Assembly (NCBI GenBank): GCA_038501625.1
Contig: JAZAYU010000009.1
Span: forward strand, 5,446,396-5,510,395
From: Corbicula japonica
Lineage: Eukaryota; Mollusca; Bivalvia; Venerida; Cyrenidae
Length of the DNA: 64,000 nt
Direction: 5' to 3'
The translations under genes and the position numbers were made by a program. A model generated the notes under the pieces. The model searched no databases. It was given only the letters and a program-made list of their open reading frames with translations, and was not told the origin of the DNA. Shown piece after piece: positions 24,266 through 38,000 of the stretch (position 1 is the first letter of the stretch; each line of letters starts with the position of its first letter).

Positions 24266-26757
24266 ACACGGTGCCTGTCCATATCGGCTGTTTCTTTGCG
24301 AAATTCGCTATATCGGCTGTTTCTTTGCTTCGGCAACGGCTATTCTTTGCTAATAACAATGGATGGAGAGCATATGTCGAAGATTCCAGATGTAAATGTT
24401 ACAGATATAAGGTATATAACATACAAAAAAAGGTTGTGCACGGAACATTAGAATGTCTAAACTATGCATTGTAGAGTTTACTTTTTAAATATCGGCGATT
24501 GTTGCCGAAATCTCGATGAAACTAGTTGACGATACACAGACGTAGAGCACAGATCCAGCTTTTCTGCAGTCGAGTGTTTGCTTTGATATCTAACGTATCA
24601 AGCGATATATTACACTCATTTCTTCAATATTCTTCCAAAAAATACTTACAAATAGGTAGAAATATTAATAGATTTATCCAAAACCCTTTACTTTCGGTTT
24701 AATTGGGGCACCGGCGGCCTCTCTGCTCACCAGTTTTTGATGCACAGGCTGACTCTGCATTGCGTACAGGTAGGCTCAATGATAATGACTACTTAGGCAC
24801 CTGTTTACTCACTGTATTATGGACAATTTAGAATTTTGTCACTGCATTCTCCTTATTAGAATGTAAATTAACGTTCCATGAGCAGGGGGCTTCGAAGTTG
24901 AACGAGAAACCTTAAGATTTATCGCAACTGTGTTAGTATCCTTTTTGTGCAAGGTTAATGCATACATTGCTAAATGTTTATGAAAATGCTAATATATATG
25001 TTTAACAATAATAAAGCTTTACAAAACTTTAACAAGGTTAAACCACTTATTTGATATGTACAGCCTATGTACATTCTATATTGCAGTTTTAGCACAGAAC
25101 TCCACTTGCCAATTTATTGGTTTATTCGCCGGTTCATTCGTTCGTCCGTTCGTTCATCGTCCGTTTTCCATCAATCGATCGTCCGTCGGTCGGTTATTTC
25201 TCTCATCCTTCCTCCCTCTCTCCGTTCATTCGTCCTTTTATCCACCTGAACGTCCCTCCGTCCGTCCATTCATATTTCTCCCTAGTAGTCCGTTTCATTG
25301 AACCTTTTCTATAAAATGATCATTTGGTTGTATAGCCTTACTTAATATTATCTGAACAATTTTCTTTAAAATCACTTTTATACGCCCGTCGAAAATAGGT
25401 CGTATTATGGGAACACCCACGGCGGCCAGGCGAGCGGGCGTCCAACCTCAGTAGTGGCTTGGGCGATTTCGCTGGTTATCGAATAATTATGGCCGAGATA
25501 CTATGAACACAAACATTTTTCTTAAGTTTCATGGAGATCAGTCAACAACTATTTAAGTTATTGAGCGGACATCGCTGTGGACGCCGCCTAGAGGTTGGAC
25601 GCCCACTCGCCTGGCCGCCATGGGTGTTCCCATAATACGACCTGTGATTTTAAAGAAAATTGTTCAGATAATATTATGTAAGGCTATACAACCAAATGAT
25701 CATTTTATAGAAAAGGTTCAATAAAACGGACTACTAGGGAGAAATATGAATGGACGGACGGAGGGACGTTCAGGTGGATAAAAGGACGAATGAACGGAGA
25801 GAGGGAGGAAGGGACGAGAGAAAGAACCGACCGACGGACGATCGGTTGATGGAAAACGGACGATGAACGAACGGACGAACGAATGAACCGGTGAATAAAC
25901 CAATAAATGGGCAAGTTGAGTTCTGTGCTAAAACTGCAATATAGAATGTATATAGGCTGTACAGATCAAATAAGTGTTTTAACCTTGTTAAAATTTTGTA
26001 AAGCTTTATTATTGTTACACATATATATTAGCATTTTCATAAACATTTAGAAATGTATGCATTAACCTTGCATAAAAAGGATACTAACACAGTTGCGATA
26101 AACCTTAAGGTTTCTCGTTCAACTTCGAAGCCCCCTGCTCATGTAACGTTAATTTACATTCTAATAAGGAGAATGCAGTGACAAAATTCTAAATTGTCCA
26201 TAATACAGTGAGTAAACTGGTGCCTAAGTAGTCATTATCGTTGAGCTTACCTGTGCGAAATGCAGTCAGCCTGTGCATCAAAAACTGGTGAGCAGAGGAC
26301 GCCGGTGCCCCAATTAAACCGAAATTAAAGGGTTTTGGATAAATCTATTAATATTTCTACCTATTTATAAGTATTTTTGGGAAGAACATTGAAGAAATGA
26401 ATAAAATATATCGCTTGATACTTTAGATATCAAAGCAAACACTCGTTATAGACTGCGGAAAAGCTGGATCTGTGCTCTACGTCTGTGTATCGTCAACTAG
26501 TTTCATCGAGATTTCGGCAACAATCGCCGATATTTAAAAAGTAAACACTACAATGCATAGTTTAGACATTCTAATGTTCCGTGCACAACCTTTTTTGTAC
26601 AATATACCTTATATCTGTAACATTTACATCTGGAATCTTCGACATATGCTCTCCATCCATTGTTATTAGCAAAGAATAGCCGTTGCCGAAGCAAAGAAAC
26701 AGCCGATATAGCGAATTTCGCAAAGAAACAGCCGATATGGATAGGCACCGTGTATCG
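24266..26757. repeat. Large imperfect palindrome, arms about 1.2 kb
   Basis: Left arm 24266-25450 and right arm 25590-26757 are reverse complements over nearly their whole length with scattered differences; the spacer is about 140 bp. Outer ends read CACGGTGCCTGTCCATATCG and CGATATGGATAGGCACCGTG. Inner ends read CGTATTATGGGAACACCCAC and its complement. Each arm contains a CGTTCGTC-type simple repeat and a segment starting CGGCTGTTTCTTTGC. No transposase frame is visible. It could be a foldback transposon or an inverted duplication. Confidence 0.9.
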
Positions 26758-26857
26758 CGTTACTATTTTTATTTCTGGTATTATGTAAACCACGTTTTTG
26801 ACTAAAATTTTGTTGTTGTGTTTATTTAAATTTGTTTTGAGCGAGAAGGGTATATAA

Positions 26858-27016
26858 TAAAATGAACATTATGACAGTATGCATTCTGTAGGTTCGTATT
26901 ATTTCTCGTTGCGTATGTAACCACATCAAGCTCGACCTTCGGTCTCGCGCGATATTGTTTTCATACCCAACTCGAAAAATACGAACCTACAGTATGCATA
27001 CTGTTATAATATTCCA
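26858..27016. repeat. Short inverted repeat
   Basis: GACAGTATGCATTCTGTAGG followed by TTCGTATTATTTCTCG is mirrored at 26968-27010 by CGAAAAATACGAACC and TACAGTATGCATACTG. It lies just outside the large palindrome. Confidence 0.7.
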
Positions 27017-27549
27017 TATATAGTTCACTCGTGAACTCCGGAATTATGTATTTTCAATCGTGGCTTCGCCACTCGTCAAAATACGAATTCCGTAGCTCAC
27101 TCGGTGAATTATATTTCTATCTTACACTGGTAAAAACATATATCCTCTATGTAGCTTTTCATTGGTCTGCTTGGCATGACCCGCCAACACACTGTATTTA
27201 ATCAATTAGCCTACATGTTAGTCAATTTCATTTTTTCGCACATTATTTTGTGGAAACAACTTTCGAGTGGTCTAACCGTTTTGAAAGTTTCATTGCTCTG
27301 TATTACATGAGTAACATCATTTCTAGTAGAAAACGTCTTCATTTGAATCATTTCTACTAGAATTTGGAGTTCCGCGTAACACATGTGTCCCCTGGTTGCA
27401 AAAGTTGAAACGTGGGCCTATGTTTAATCATATATGTTAAAAAGTTTTAATTCAAATTTATTGAAAAAGACTTAATTCAAATTTATTGCAATACTAAACC
27501 ATGGAACACATGTCACCTTAATTGCATTTGAAATGGGCTTAACTAAAAA

Positions 27550-28445
27550 ATGGTGAAACCTGAGTTATCATTCTTCACCAATAGCTATGTGCATGCAGAT
27601 GATATATTCCAAGTATTAAGTGAATTGGCCAAGTACTTCCAATGTTACAGCCAGGATTTTCATATTAAAGTTGCATTTGAAAGGGACATAACTCATAAAA
27701 TAGTCCAACCAGAGTTTTCGTTCTTTTTGTCACCAATGGCTTGTTCATGCAGATGATATATTCCAAGTATTAAGTGAATAGGACAAGTACTTTAAAAGTT
27801 ATATCATTATGCAACATAAGGTTTCATGTTAAAGTTGCATTTGAAAGGGGTATCATAAAATATTGAAACAGAAGTTATCTTTCTTGACACAGATTATGTT
27901 GTTCATGTTGATGATATATTCCGAGTATTAAGTGAATAGGACAAGTAATTTCAAAGTTAAAGTCAACATTAAGATTCATTTTAAAGTTGCACTTGAAAGG
28001 GGCATAACTCAAAAAATATTGAATTCAAACAAGAGTTATCATTTTTGTTGTTCTTGATGGCGCTGTTCATGTTGATGAATAGGACAATTACTTTTTAAGT
28101 TAAAGTCAACATTAAGTTTAATGTTATAGTTACATTTGAAAGGGGCATAACTCAAAATATAGTCAAACAGGAGTTATGATTCTTGTTGTAACCAATGTTG
28201 TTGTTCATGCTGATAATGTATTCCAAGTATGAAGTGAACAAGTACTTTTAAAGTTATAGGCAACATTAAGTTTCATGTTAAAGTTGCATTTGAAAGGGGC
28301 ATAACTCCAAAATATTAAAACTGGAGTTATGATGCTTGTTGTAACCGCTGTTTTTGTTCATGCTGATGATATATTCCAAGTATTAAGTGAATAGGACAAG
28401 TACTTTCAAAGTTATAGGCAACATTAAGTTTCATGTTAAAGCTGG
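27550..28445 (+). repeat. Diverged tandem repeat, about 150-160 bp unit, 5-6 copies
   Basis: Recurring phrases are GTTGCATTTGAAAGGGGCAT, CATGCTGATGATATATTCCA, AGTATTAAGTGAATAGGACA and AAGTTTCATGTTAAAG. Spacing between GCATTTGAAAGGG occurrences is about 143-162 bp. Units are well diverged and contain stops in all frames. Confidence 0.8.
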
Positions 28446-29079
28446 GGGACTACCTAACGACGCCGCCTACGTCGCAAGACAATAGAAAACCTATATGTCT
28501 ACCTGCTATCACAGGTGACAAAATAAAATAGACCAGTTACTCGGAGGCGCACTGCAACATCTAGACCAAACAAATGCCATTTTGGAATTACCAGACTTTG
28601 ATGTTTAAAAGTTTATACTGGTTCTAGTTTTAGATAGTTGAGTGAATTCAACGTTCAATGTTAAAAAAGTAATCAATTTAGAAACAACGTAGACGTTTCT
28701 TCTGGTAATTATAAAACATACAAAACTGAGGCAGTTAAACTTTGGTGCCAAAATATCATACATGTATGACTATGCAGTGCAAGGAGCTAGAAGGTTAAAC
28801 AAGAAACAATTTGGCAATCTACAGAAAATAAAGAAGGCTTTGGACGAGGTGCTACTCCATTTTCTGTTGTAAACATGACAAAAAAGCATGTTGAACCCCA
28901 AAACAAATGATTTTGTACTGTATTTTCAAACTGGCGATCAAGATCATGAGGAAAGTATAATAACTGGAGGCATAATTTGAAAACGCAAAAATAATTTGCT
29001 TGAAGAAGCAGAAAGCCTGATAGCTTTACCATTATACATTATTTGCTAGAACAAAGGTAGTTGAAATAATAATACTGTT
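28446..29079. other. Non-coding spacer
   Basis: No gene seen. The motif ATGTCTACCTGCTAT at about 28493 recurs as GTGTCTACCTGCTAT at about 36371 in a threonine aldolase intron, hinting at another dispersed repeat end. Confidence 0.35.
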
Positions 29080-29599
29080 AGTGAAAAAAACACTAATAAT
29101 TATGTAATACGTTAATTCTATAATAATACTGATAAATTGTAGAAAAGATACTAATGTAATGTCTTACACAAAAAGTATGTGACAATTCTGATAATTTGTA
29201 GAAAAGATACTAAGGTAATGTCTTACACAAAAAGTATCTAATAATAATGATAATTTGTAGAAACGATAATAATGTAATGTCTTTCACAAAAAGAATCAAA
29301 TAATGCTGGTAATTTGTAGAAAAGATATTAATGTAATGTCTTACACAGAAAGTATCAAATACTGATGATAATTTGTAAAAAGATACTAAGGCAATATCTT
29401 ACACAAAAAGTAACTGATAATGCTGAAAATTTGTAGAAAAGATACTAATGTAATGTCTTACACAAAAAAGTAACTGATAATGCTGATAATTTGAAGAAAA
29501 GATACTAATGTAATGTATTACACAAAAAGTATCTGATAATTCTGATAATTTGTAAAAAAGATACTTATGTAATGTCTTACACAAAAAGTATCTGATAAT
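29080..29599 (+). repeat. 59-60-bp satellite, left block
   Basis: About nine units built on GATAATTTGTAGAAAAGATA, CTAATGTAATGTCTTACACA and AAAAGTATCTGATAATGCT. The same satellite resumes at 31039 after an insertion. Confidence 0.9.
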
Positions 29600-31038
29600 G
29601 GGGTCCTACCGATATACAGAGTTATCTCAATATTCTGTCTAAATTTACCTCCCTTTGTAACGCGCACCTGTCACTAGGTAGTTCCGGTCTGAGATTTACA
29701 ATTAAAACAGACCTGCAGTAATCATCCGTTGTCCTTTCAAATACGTTTTAATAGGGTCTGGTTGGTTAGAGATCAGCATAATGCATAAAAACGTTTGATT
29801 ATTATCATTGAATGGAAAAATAGATAGTTTTTATAGTGCAGCGCATAATATTAAAATTTTCCCTTCTAACCATTTAATGTGTCGGAGAGGTTTTGTTAAA
29901 CATCGTTGTGTTCGACCCCTTCCGTAACTAATAAAGAGTAAAAAAAATACGCATTTCTTATGCTTAAAATTGCAGATTTGAGGAAAAGAAAAGTTAGAAA
30001 ACTTTTTAAAAAAGGGTAGTAAAAGTTACAACATATGATATAAAATAAAGTTTGACGTCTGTCAATGAAACGCCCGTTCACTTTTATAAATGTTCTTTTA
30101 TGCCGATGCAACATTTTTTTGCCAGAAAATTAATAGATATTTTAAATAACTGAACCTTATCCTACAAATTGAATGCACACCATTCGGTTAATAGATTTGT
30201 GCCATGTTCGTATTGACGTATTTTTCAATACACTGGTCTTTTTTTCTCCAAAAAGTTCTTTCCTATTCTTATACAATTAAGAACATATTCAAACATTGTT
30301 CCATAATGTTTTCACGTTTATCTATTTCTGAAAATTTTTAGATCATTTAGTTTGACAATCAATTTTGTATCAATAAATATAGATATGTTTGGATAAAACC
30401 TCCCGAGTTTTATTTAATTCATTTCGGAGCGCTTCAAGTTGCCAATATTATATAATCAATGTCTCGGGTCTCAAACATTAATGTGACAGTTAATTCGAAT
30501 ATTTAATCTCTAGTCAGTTTCCTAAAACAACAATTTTACCCCCAAAATCAACGTTTTCAACCTCTTACAAATCTACAACTGAACTTCAAAAGGCCTTTAT
30601 CACACCTCCAGCTGGTAAAACCTAGTCTTGCTAATTAGATTACGTAACATGGTCATAAAACACCAGGCCCTTTTCTTAATAAGCATTGTTTGAATGAATT
30701 AACGGTGATTGGCTGAATACTTAAGTGAAAGTTTTAAAAAGCTATTATAATTTCCATGCCAGCCCAAAAAAATTCAGAAAAGATCCGTGAAGTTACGTAG
30801 GTAAAGTTGCATTTAGTTATTAACTTAAAATCAATTTACAAAGATGATGGTTATTCTTTATATGTCTTTTCACTTTTTTGGTTAATTCGACAATGCATTT
30901 AAACTTCAAAAGCACTTCAAGACTTTTTTATTTACACTTTTAACGCTACGCTTTATTACCGCTTCTAAACCGGAACTACCCAATCAGCAAGGGAAACCAC
31001 TCTCAATGGGAGGTAACTCAGTATATCGGTAGGCCCCC
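29600..31038. mobile_element. 1.4-kb terminal-inverted-repeat element inside the satellite
   Basis: Left end GGGGTCCTACCGATATACAG and right end GTATATCGGTAGGCCCCC are inverted repeats. The similarity continues imperfectly inward to about 100 bp (TAGTTCCGGT against ACCGGAACTA). The element splits a continuous 60-bp satellite, so its borders are clear. It has no convincing transposase frame and is best described as a non-autonomous DNA element. Flanking target duplication cannot be separated from the satellite's own TCTGATAAT repeats. Confidence 0.8.
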
Positions 31039-31865
31039 TTTCTGATAATTTGAAGAAAAGATACTAATGTTATGTCTTACACAAAAAGTAACTTATAATG
31101 CTGATAATTTGTAGATGTGTTACCAATGTAATGTCTTCCAGAAAAGAATTTCAAAAAAAGATACTAATGTTATGTCTTACACAAAAAGTAACGTATAATG
31201 CTGATAATTTGTAAATGAGTTACTAATGAAACGTCTTTAACAAAAGAATTTATAGAAAAGATACTAATGTAATGTCTTACACAAAAAGTATCGGATAATT
31301 CTGATAATTTGTAGAAAAGATACTAATGTAATGTCTTACACAAAAAAGTATCTGATAATTCTGATAATTTGAAGAAAAGTTACTAATGTAATGTAAAACA
31401 CAAAAAAGTATCTGATAATTCCAATAATTTGAAGAAAAGATACTTATGTTATGTCTTACACAAAAATTAACTGATAATACTGATAATTTGTAGATGAGTT
31501 ACTAATGTAACGTCATTCACAAAAGAATTTGTAGAAAAGATACTTATGTAATGTCTTACACACAAAAAAAGTATCTAATAATTCTGATAATTTGAAGAAA
31601 AGATACTAATGTAATGTATTACACAAGAAAGTATCTGACAATGCTGAAAATTTGTAGAAAAGATACTTATGTAATGTATTACACAAAAAAGTATCTGATA
31701 ATGCTGAAAATTTGTAGAAAAGATACTTATGTAATGTCTTGCATAAAAAGTATCTGATAATTCTGATAATTTGTAGAAAAGATACTTATGTAATGTCTTA
31801 CATAAAAAGTATCTGATAATTCTGATAACTTGTGGAAGAGATGCTTATGTAATGTCTTACATAAT
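31039..31865 (+). repeat. 59-60-bp satellite, right block
   Basis: About 13-14 further units of the 29080-29599 satellite, with some higher-order variation (units with GTAGATGAGTTACTAATG alternate with standard ones). The array ends about 230 bp from the threonine aldolase stop codon. Confidence 0.9.
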
Positions 31866-32095
31866 GCAATAGCTTTTATCTTAACCCAATACTCCAAATA
31901 TACTGGTTTTATTGAACATTCAACCAGTGAAGATCCAGACCAGCAGGCACATGCCTGAATATATGGAGTGAGGTGTTAAAATAATTCTAAACAAATTCAT
32001 TTGGTAATAAAAAATCTGATATGCAAGCATACAGAACTAGTTGAGACAAGGAAAACTCTAATACTGCACATTGCTTTAGGCACGGCACATCACGA

Positions 32096-35000
32096 TTATT
32101 GTTCATATTCTTTAATGACATATACAAGTTTCTTGATAGCTAGAAATATATGGTCATCAGTGAGGTCATTGTGTGTGACCAGTCTAACAATGTGGGGATA
32201 TACAGCCACTGCTTTCACTACAATGCTGTCTTGTAGACTCTCGCGTTCTTCTTCTGTCACCTGGAATAGATGAATGTGCATTTTATTGTATTCAGATTAT
32301 ATCCCAAACAAACAACCTGGATTTTTAACCTTTACTTTGGTAGTCAAACTGAATTAGCTGACTTATTGTCATTATTAAAAAAAGTTAATGAACTAGCAAT
32401 ATTTGATTTAGGTAATTTCTGACCAAAATAGCGACTAGTGCAGATCCTGATCAGAAGGCAATATTCAATATTTCAATTCAGATTTGTAGCATCACAGATT
32501 ACACTGATTGACTCTCAACTGACCTTTAGTAATCGTTGGCAGAATTCTTCAGCACCAAGTCCTGGTTTCTTCATTTCAAACATAGCAATATTGGTTAATA
32601 TTCCATCTTCTTCAATTTCCACTACTGGACTGTTGAGGGCTTTCACAGCTGGAATAACAAAACTAAATGCTAAAGTAACAGCTTGGTAATTACTCAGTAA
32701 AACCAATACTTCATTAAATATGTTCAAATGAAAAACTCCAAACATGTTTTGCTTTTAAAAAATTGTTACTAGAGATATTATATGAATAAATATTAAGAAA
32801 TATGAGTTTAAATTAAACACGTTTTTCCATAAATATTTTTGAGATTTAATGAAAAAAAAAACAAACTGATTTGCACTAATTAATGTACTCCTCTGATTTG
32901 CACTAATTAATGTACTCCTCTGATTTGCACTAATTAATGTACTATTCTGATTTGCACTAATTAATGTACTCCTCTGATTTGCACTAATTAATGTACTATT
33001 CTGATTTGCACTAATTAATGTACTCCTCTGATTTGCACTAATTAATGTACTATTCTGATTTGCACTAATTAATGTACTCCTCTGATTTGCACTAATTAAT
33101 GTACTCCTCTGATTTGCACTAATTAATGTACTATTCTGATTTGCAGTAATTAATGTACTCCTCTTATTTGCACTAATTAATGTACTCCTCTGATTTGCAC
33201 TAATTAATGTACTCCTCTGATTTGCACTAATTAATGTACTATTCTGATTTGCACTAATTAATATACTCCTCTGATTTGCACTAATTAATGTACTCCTCTG
33301 ATTTGCACTAATTAATGTACTATTCTGATTTGCAGTAATTAATGTACTCCTCTTATTTGCCCTAATTAATGTACTCCTCTGATTTGCACTAATTAATGTA
33401 CTCCTCTGATTTGCACTAATTAATGTACTATTCTGATTTGCAGTAATTAATGTACTCCTCTTATTTGCCCTAATTAATGTACTCCTCTGATTTGCACTAA
33501 TTAATGTACTCATCTTATTTGCACTAATTAATGTACTCATCTGATTTGCACTAATTAATGTACTCCTCTGATTTGCACTAATTAATGTCTCATCTGATTT
33601 GCACTAATTAATGTACTCCTCTGATTTGCACTAATTAATGTACTCCTCTGATTTGCACTAATTTATGTACTGCTCTGAATTGCACTAATTAATGTACTCA
33701 TCTGATTTGCACTAATTAATGTACTCCTCTGATTTGCACTAATTAATGTACTCCTAACCGGTTTATGATCTTGTGCCAGGGTCATAGTTTTAAAGGAATC
33801 TATGAGTTTAATTCCAGTAATATAAGAAACTTAGGGTGCTTTTGTGAAACTTGTACCAGATGATATGTCTTTATTTGTTGCTGTTGTAATCAATCATTAT
33901 CTATATGATTCAGTACAGAAAAATCTGACATGAATTTTGACAAAGTTGACAATCATATTAATTATACTAACAGTGAAAGAAGCTTCTTTCAAAAGAACTA
34001 TATGCAATGACTTCAAGCTCTTTACTAGGTATTTATGGACTGAATGACAGTAAAGTGATCTGGAATTAACATGGGTTCCTTTCTATGTAAAGACATACAC
34101 CTTCAGCAAACATTATTGCAAGCGAGCAAATCAACTTCCACTGGTATGTGTTCCAGAAATTTGCACAACATTGCTTCTATGACTTCCAGCATCTGCGTAA
34201 AAATTTGTCTCTGTGAGATTAGGGACCACTAGGAATTAAGGGTTATTTTTACCAATTTTGTGTCATTCTTATCATATAATGTTTACTGACATAGCTCTCT
34301 TAATTCATACATGATTTGTTTTCTGGTTTTATTGTATATTTTAATGAGTTGCCATGTGATTGTACATTTTACCCTGAAATAAATCTATCTATCTAATTAA
34401 AATTATATCACAGTATCTATATACTGTTTTTGTTCAGACCATGTAATATATATTAACATACCTTTTGTTATGGTAAGAATTCTATCGTGGTCCACATGCA
34501 ACCTTGGTACCACATGGTCTAGAGAATACAACGCTGCTGCAGCAAGTACCCCAGCTTGTCTCATACCACCTCCGAGGGCTTTACGCATTCTTCTTGCCCT
34601 ACAAAATGATTCAATACTGTTGTAATTCACTGTAGACTTGATAGCTTCAAGTACTGCCTCCAAGTACTGCATATCTGTGTGGACTTCCAACTTTTTCTGG
34701 CGAAGGAAGACCCCAGGTCCCCCTTCATGCATTGTTTCGTGCACTGGTTGAAACCTTGGTAGAACCATCGACCTTCTGTGAGCCAGCTGGACAGCTTCCT
34801 CACATGAAAGATTCTGACTGGGAAAACTCAAACCAACAGCTGTGAGGGGTCTGTTGAAATACTTTGTAATTATGGAACACTCTTCAATGTTTCGAGAAGG
34901 TGAATTGTATATTTAACTTTGAACAACTTGGAATGTAAGAAAATGTGATTCCTTTATATATGTACATGTATTTTCTCTTACAATTCAGTTTGGTGAAACC

Positions 35001-38000
35001 AGTGTATAATTTATTAAGTAGAGATTATATTTACAGTAAATATACTTGCAGTGTAAAGGCAAATGACTCTAACATAACTATAAAATGAGAATGTGTAAAC
35101 CAACACATCAGTTTGTCACATTTGGAATTGTAAACAGGTCAGCCTGTAGATTATGCCATCTGACCAGGGGTCAACAGTCTTTGCAATTCAATTAATTATT
35201 AGCCATCATACACCCAATATGAATGCAATGTAAATTACTTGAAAATTGATAAGTCTGTGATACAGCTAAAGTTTTTGATATATCCACCCATAATACATCC
35301 TCTATCTAAAAAACCTTAAAAGAGCAGAAGCACATATATCTTACTTTTGTCACTGTCAGTTTGTATTTTACATGTCAAGAACACCCGTCTCAAAGACAAA
35401 CACATTTGCTTTCCAATAATGTTTTCCCTAGACAAGCTGCTTTCATTAAAATGTTATTACATGTATACTGCATGTATTAGATTTGAAAATTAGCTTGTTA
35501 TTATTACATCATAATTGAAAAATTCAGCTGTTAATAGGTAATAGTGCCATCTGAATATGGAGCACCTTCACTGAGATATGAAAAGCGGTCACATGACCCA
35601 AAGCCAATCAAAAATGTGCTATTCTGAAAAATGTTATGTTATAGTTGGTGTATACATGTATTAAGCCAAGTTTTAACAATTAAGAAACCCTAAAAGAACG
35701 GAGCATAAATACAACTATCAGACATGTCGTCACAATATTATGATTATTCAGTACTTAACAGACACTAAATAATTAAGTAGTCGAGGCATGTAGATTTTAC
35801 AGATAAAATTGGAAATTCTGGCTCAGTGATTACATGGAAAATTGTGGTGAACACTAAAAGGTTGTATATATTCTAAGATAAGATTAGTAGAAGACAGCCA
35901 CTTACATGTAAATGAAGTCCTTATTTCCAGCAAGGATGGACCCTACAGGTGCTGCTAAGCCCTGCATGTGAAATTATATGTTACTGTGATTGACAAATGG
36001 GGCTACTGCACACACATTTTTCTTGCAACAAATATAAACTTTGCAAAATTATGACTCCACCAGTAGGATTGAAAATTTAGGTTTAGTGTGAAATGACTTA
36101 TAAGTATGCACCAAAAATATCTTGTCTGCTCAGAATTCTTAAGTATTTTATCATAGTAAAGAAATGTTTCTTTCACATCTGAAAAAAAACAACAACAAAT
36201 TTCTCATTTGGCCCCATTTTCTAAGTCACACCACATCATGTGCATTGATATAAATGTTATATTCCATCACCCTGCAATTTCAATGAAATAAGAGTTAATG
36301 TCCTACATTTCTAACTAACATGTTTGTTAAAACTGCGCTGCCGCCGGCAGCAGACAAAAAGGATTCCAATGTGTCTACCTGCTATTGGCTATTTTGCGAC
36401 ACAAAGACACTAGTCCAATGTAGTTAGCATTCAGCACAGTCTCAGCATCAAGAGTGAGACGCAGAGTTAACAAGCACAATAAGGAGCGTTTTACATGTTT
36501 TACTTTAGATTCCATTAGAAAGTACAGACAAGCATGGATAGACAGATGAACACAGAGGGCAAACCGGTAGTGTAGCAGAATATCAAGCATTAGAACTAAA
36601 AGATCTGGGCCCGAGATAATAAAACTAACACTGGAGACCAGTCTCCATTTCAGCCAATCCAATGCTTGAGATCTGAGACTGGTCTCCAGTTTTAGTTTAA
36701 TGATCTTGGGCACAACAAAGTGTATAGACTGTTTGAAAGCATTTTGAATTTATGGTAGGGTCACTGGCGCTTGACTAGCCGCCCCACCACCTTGCCAACC
36801 CATAATAATATGCCCTTTTTTGTAAAAATGGTGTCAAGTCACTAATATTATTCCATTCTATCAAAATATGCGAAAATACACCGTCAAAATCGTATTCTAA
36901 AAAAAAATTTATTTCTAAGTATATATAAAATAATGGTCAGGAACGGCTCCAGACCCCACCCCCATTCAAGAGGCTGTTTTTCCTACAATTCGGCAGGTTC
37001 CAGTCTGACAGCTGTTTGGTTCAACGCAAAAGTGTCTGATCTAACAGTAAATGTCAAAAAGTCTCACCAAAAGCTCGAAATATGCGTAATATTCAACAGA
37101 AAACAGCCTCCGAAATGCAGGTTATTTTTTCATAGATTCTTCACCCCAGTGCGACTTTCGGAAATCCCCGACGCTTCTGTTCGGAGCGTTCTGATTAGTA
37201 GAACTATTGACGTAGTCCAGGAAATACTTTGCACACAAATCGTTCGACCAATCAGAAGGCTTCTAACAAAAGTGTCGGGGATTTCCGGAAGTCGTATAGC
37301 GGAGAAGAATCTATGAAAAAATTTGCAGGAGTTATGTGCATGTGCAAAGCAGTGTGAAGTAACATACTAATTGGTCATACAGGATTAATTTTGTGGATTT
37401 CCCTGATGTATCAAAATCTTATAAAACTTATCATGATATGAAGATGTGGCAAAAGTGTTTAGAAAATGATTTTCAGAAAACCAAGAAATTAAACTTTTAA
37501 GGCCATAAAAATAAATTATGTTTAGAAAATAATCTTTTCTTGAAACCACAAAATTAAACTTTTAAGGCCATAAAAAGAAGTTATGCTACATGTAAATGAT
37601 ACCTTGGAGAAACACATATAAACACTGTGAGAATATTTCACAATATCTGATACAGGCACTCTGAGAGCCACGGCAGAGTTCAGGATTCGCGCACCATCTG
37701 TATGTACCTTGATGTTGTTTTCCTGTGCTATATCCCATACCTACAACACAGATGTACAATCTATGTGTAATGCTATAATGCATCAACACTGATGACATTT
37801 ACACTAAATTAAGAAACAAAATTCAGTGGCATAATGTATTTACATTATTTGCTTTTTGATTCATTAGGTTATTTCTGACCAAATTCAAACAGTGTAGATC
37901 GAGATAAGATGGCATGGATGTGGATCTGGACCTGCTGCACTAGTGCCCATTTGATTAAAGGAATATCCATGAGTAAAAAATGGTTAACCCTTTCCTCCAT

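Noticed and set aside
25056..25914. Frames rich in Arg, Ser and Phe in both arms of the palindrome
   Set aside because: They result from the CGTTCGTC simple repeat being open in several frames; no start context or motif.
34599..34831. N-terminal extension of the frame over the aldolase GGGMRQAG exon
   Set aside because: An acceptor at 34600-34599 and continuity with the preceding exon show that the upstream part is intron.
36933..37316. 127-codon plus-strand frame
   Set aside because: It overlaps an inverted-repeat element in a threonine aldolase intron and has no recognisable domain.
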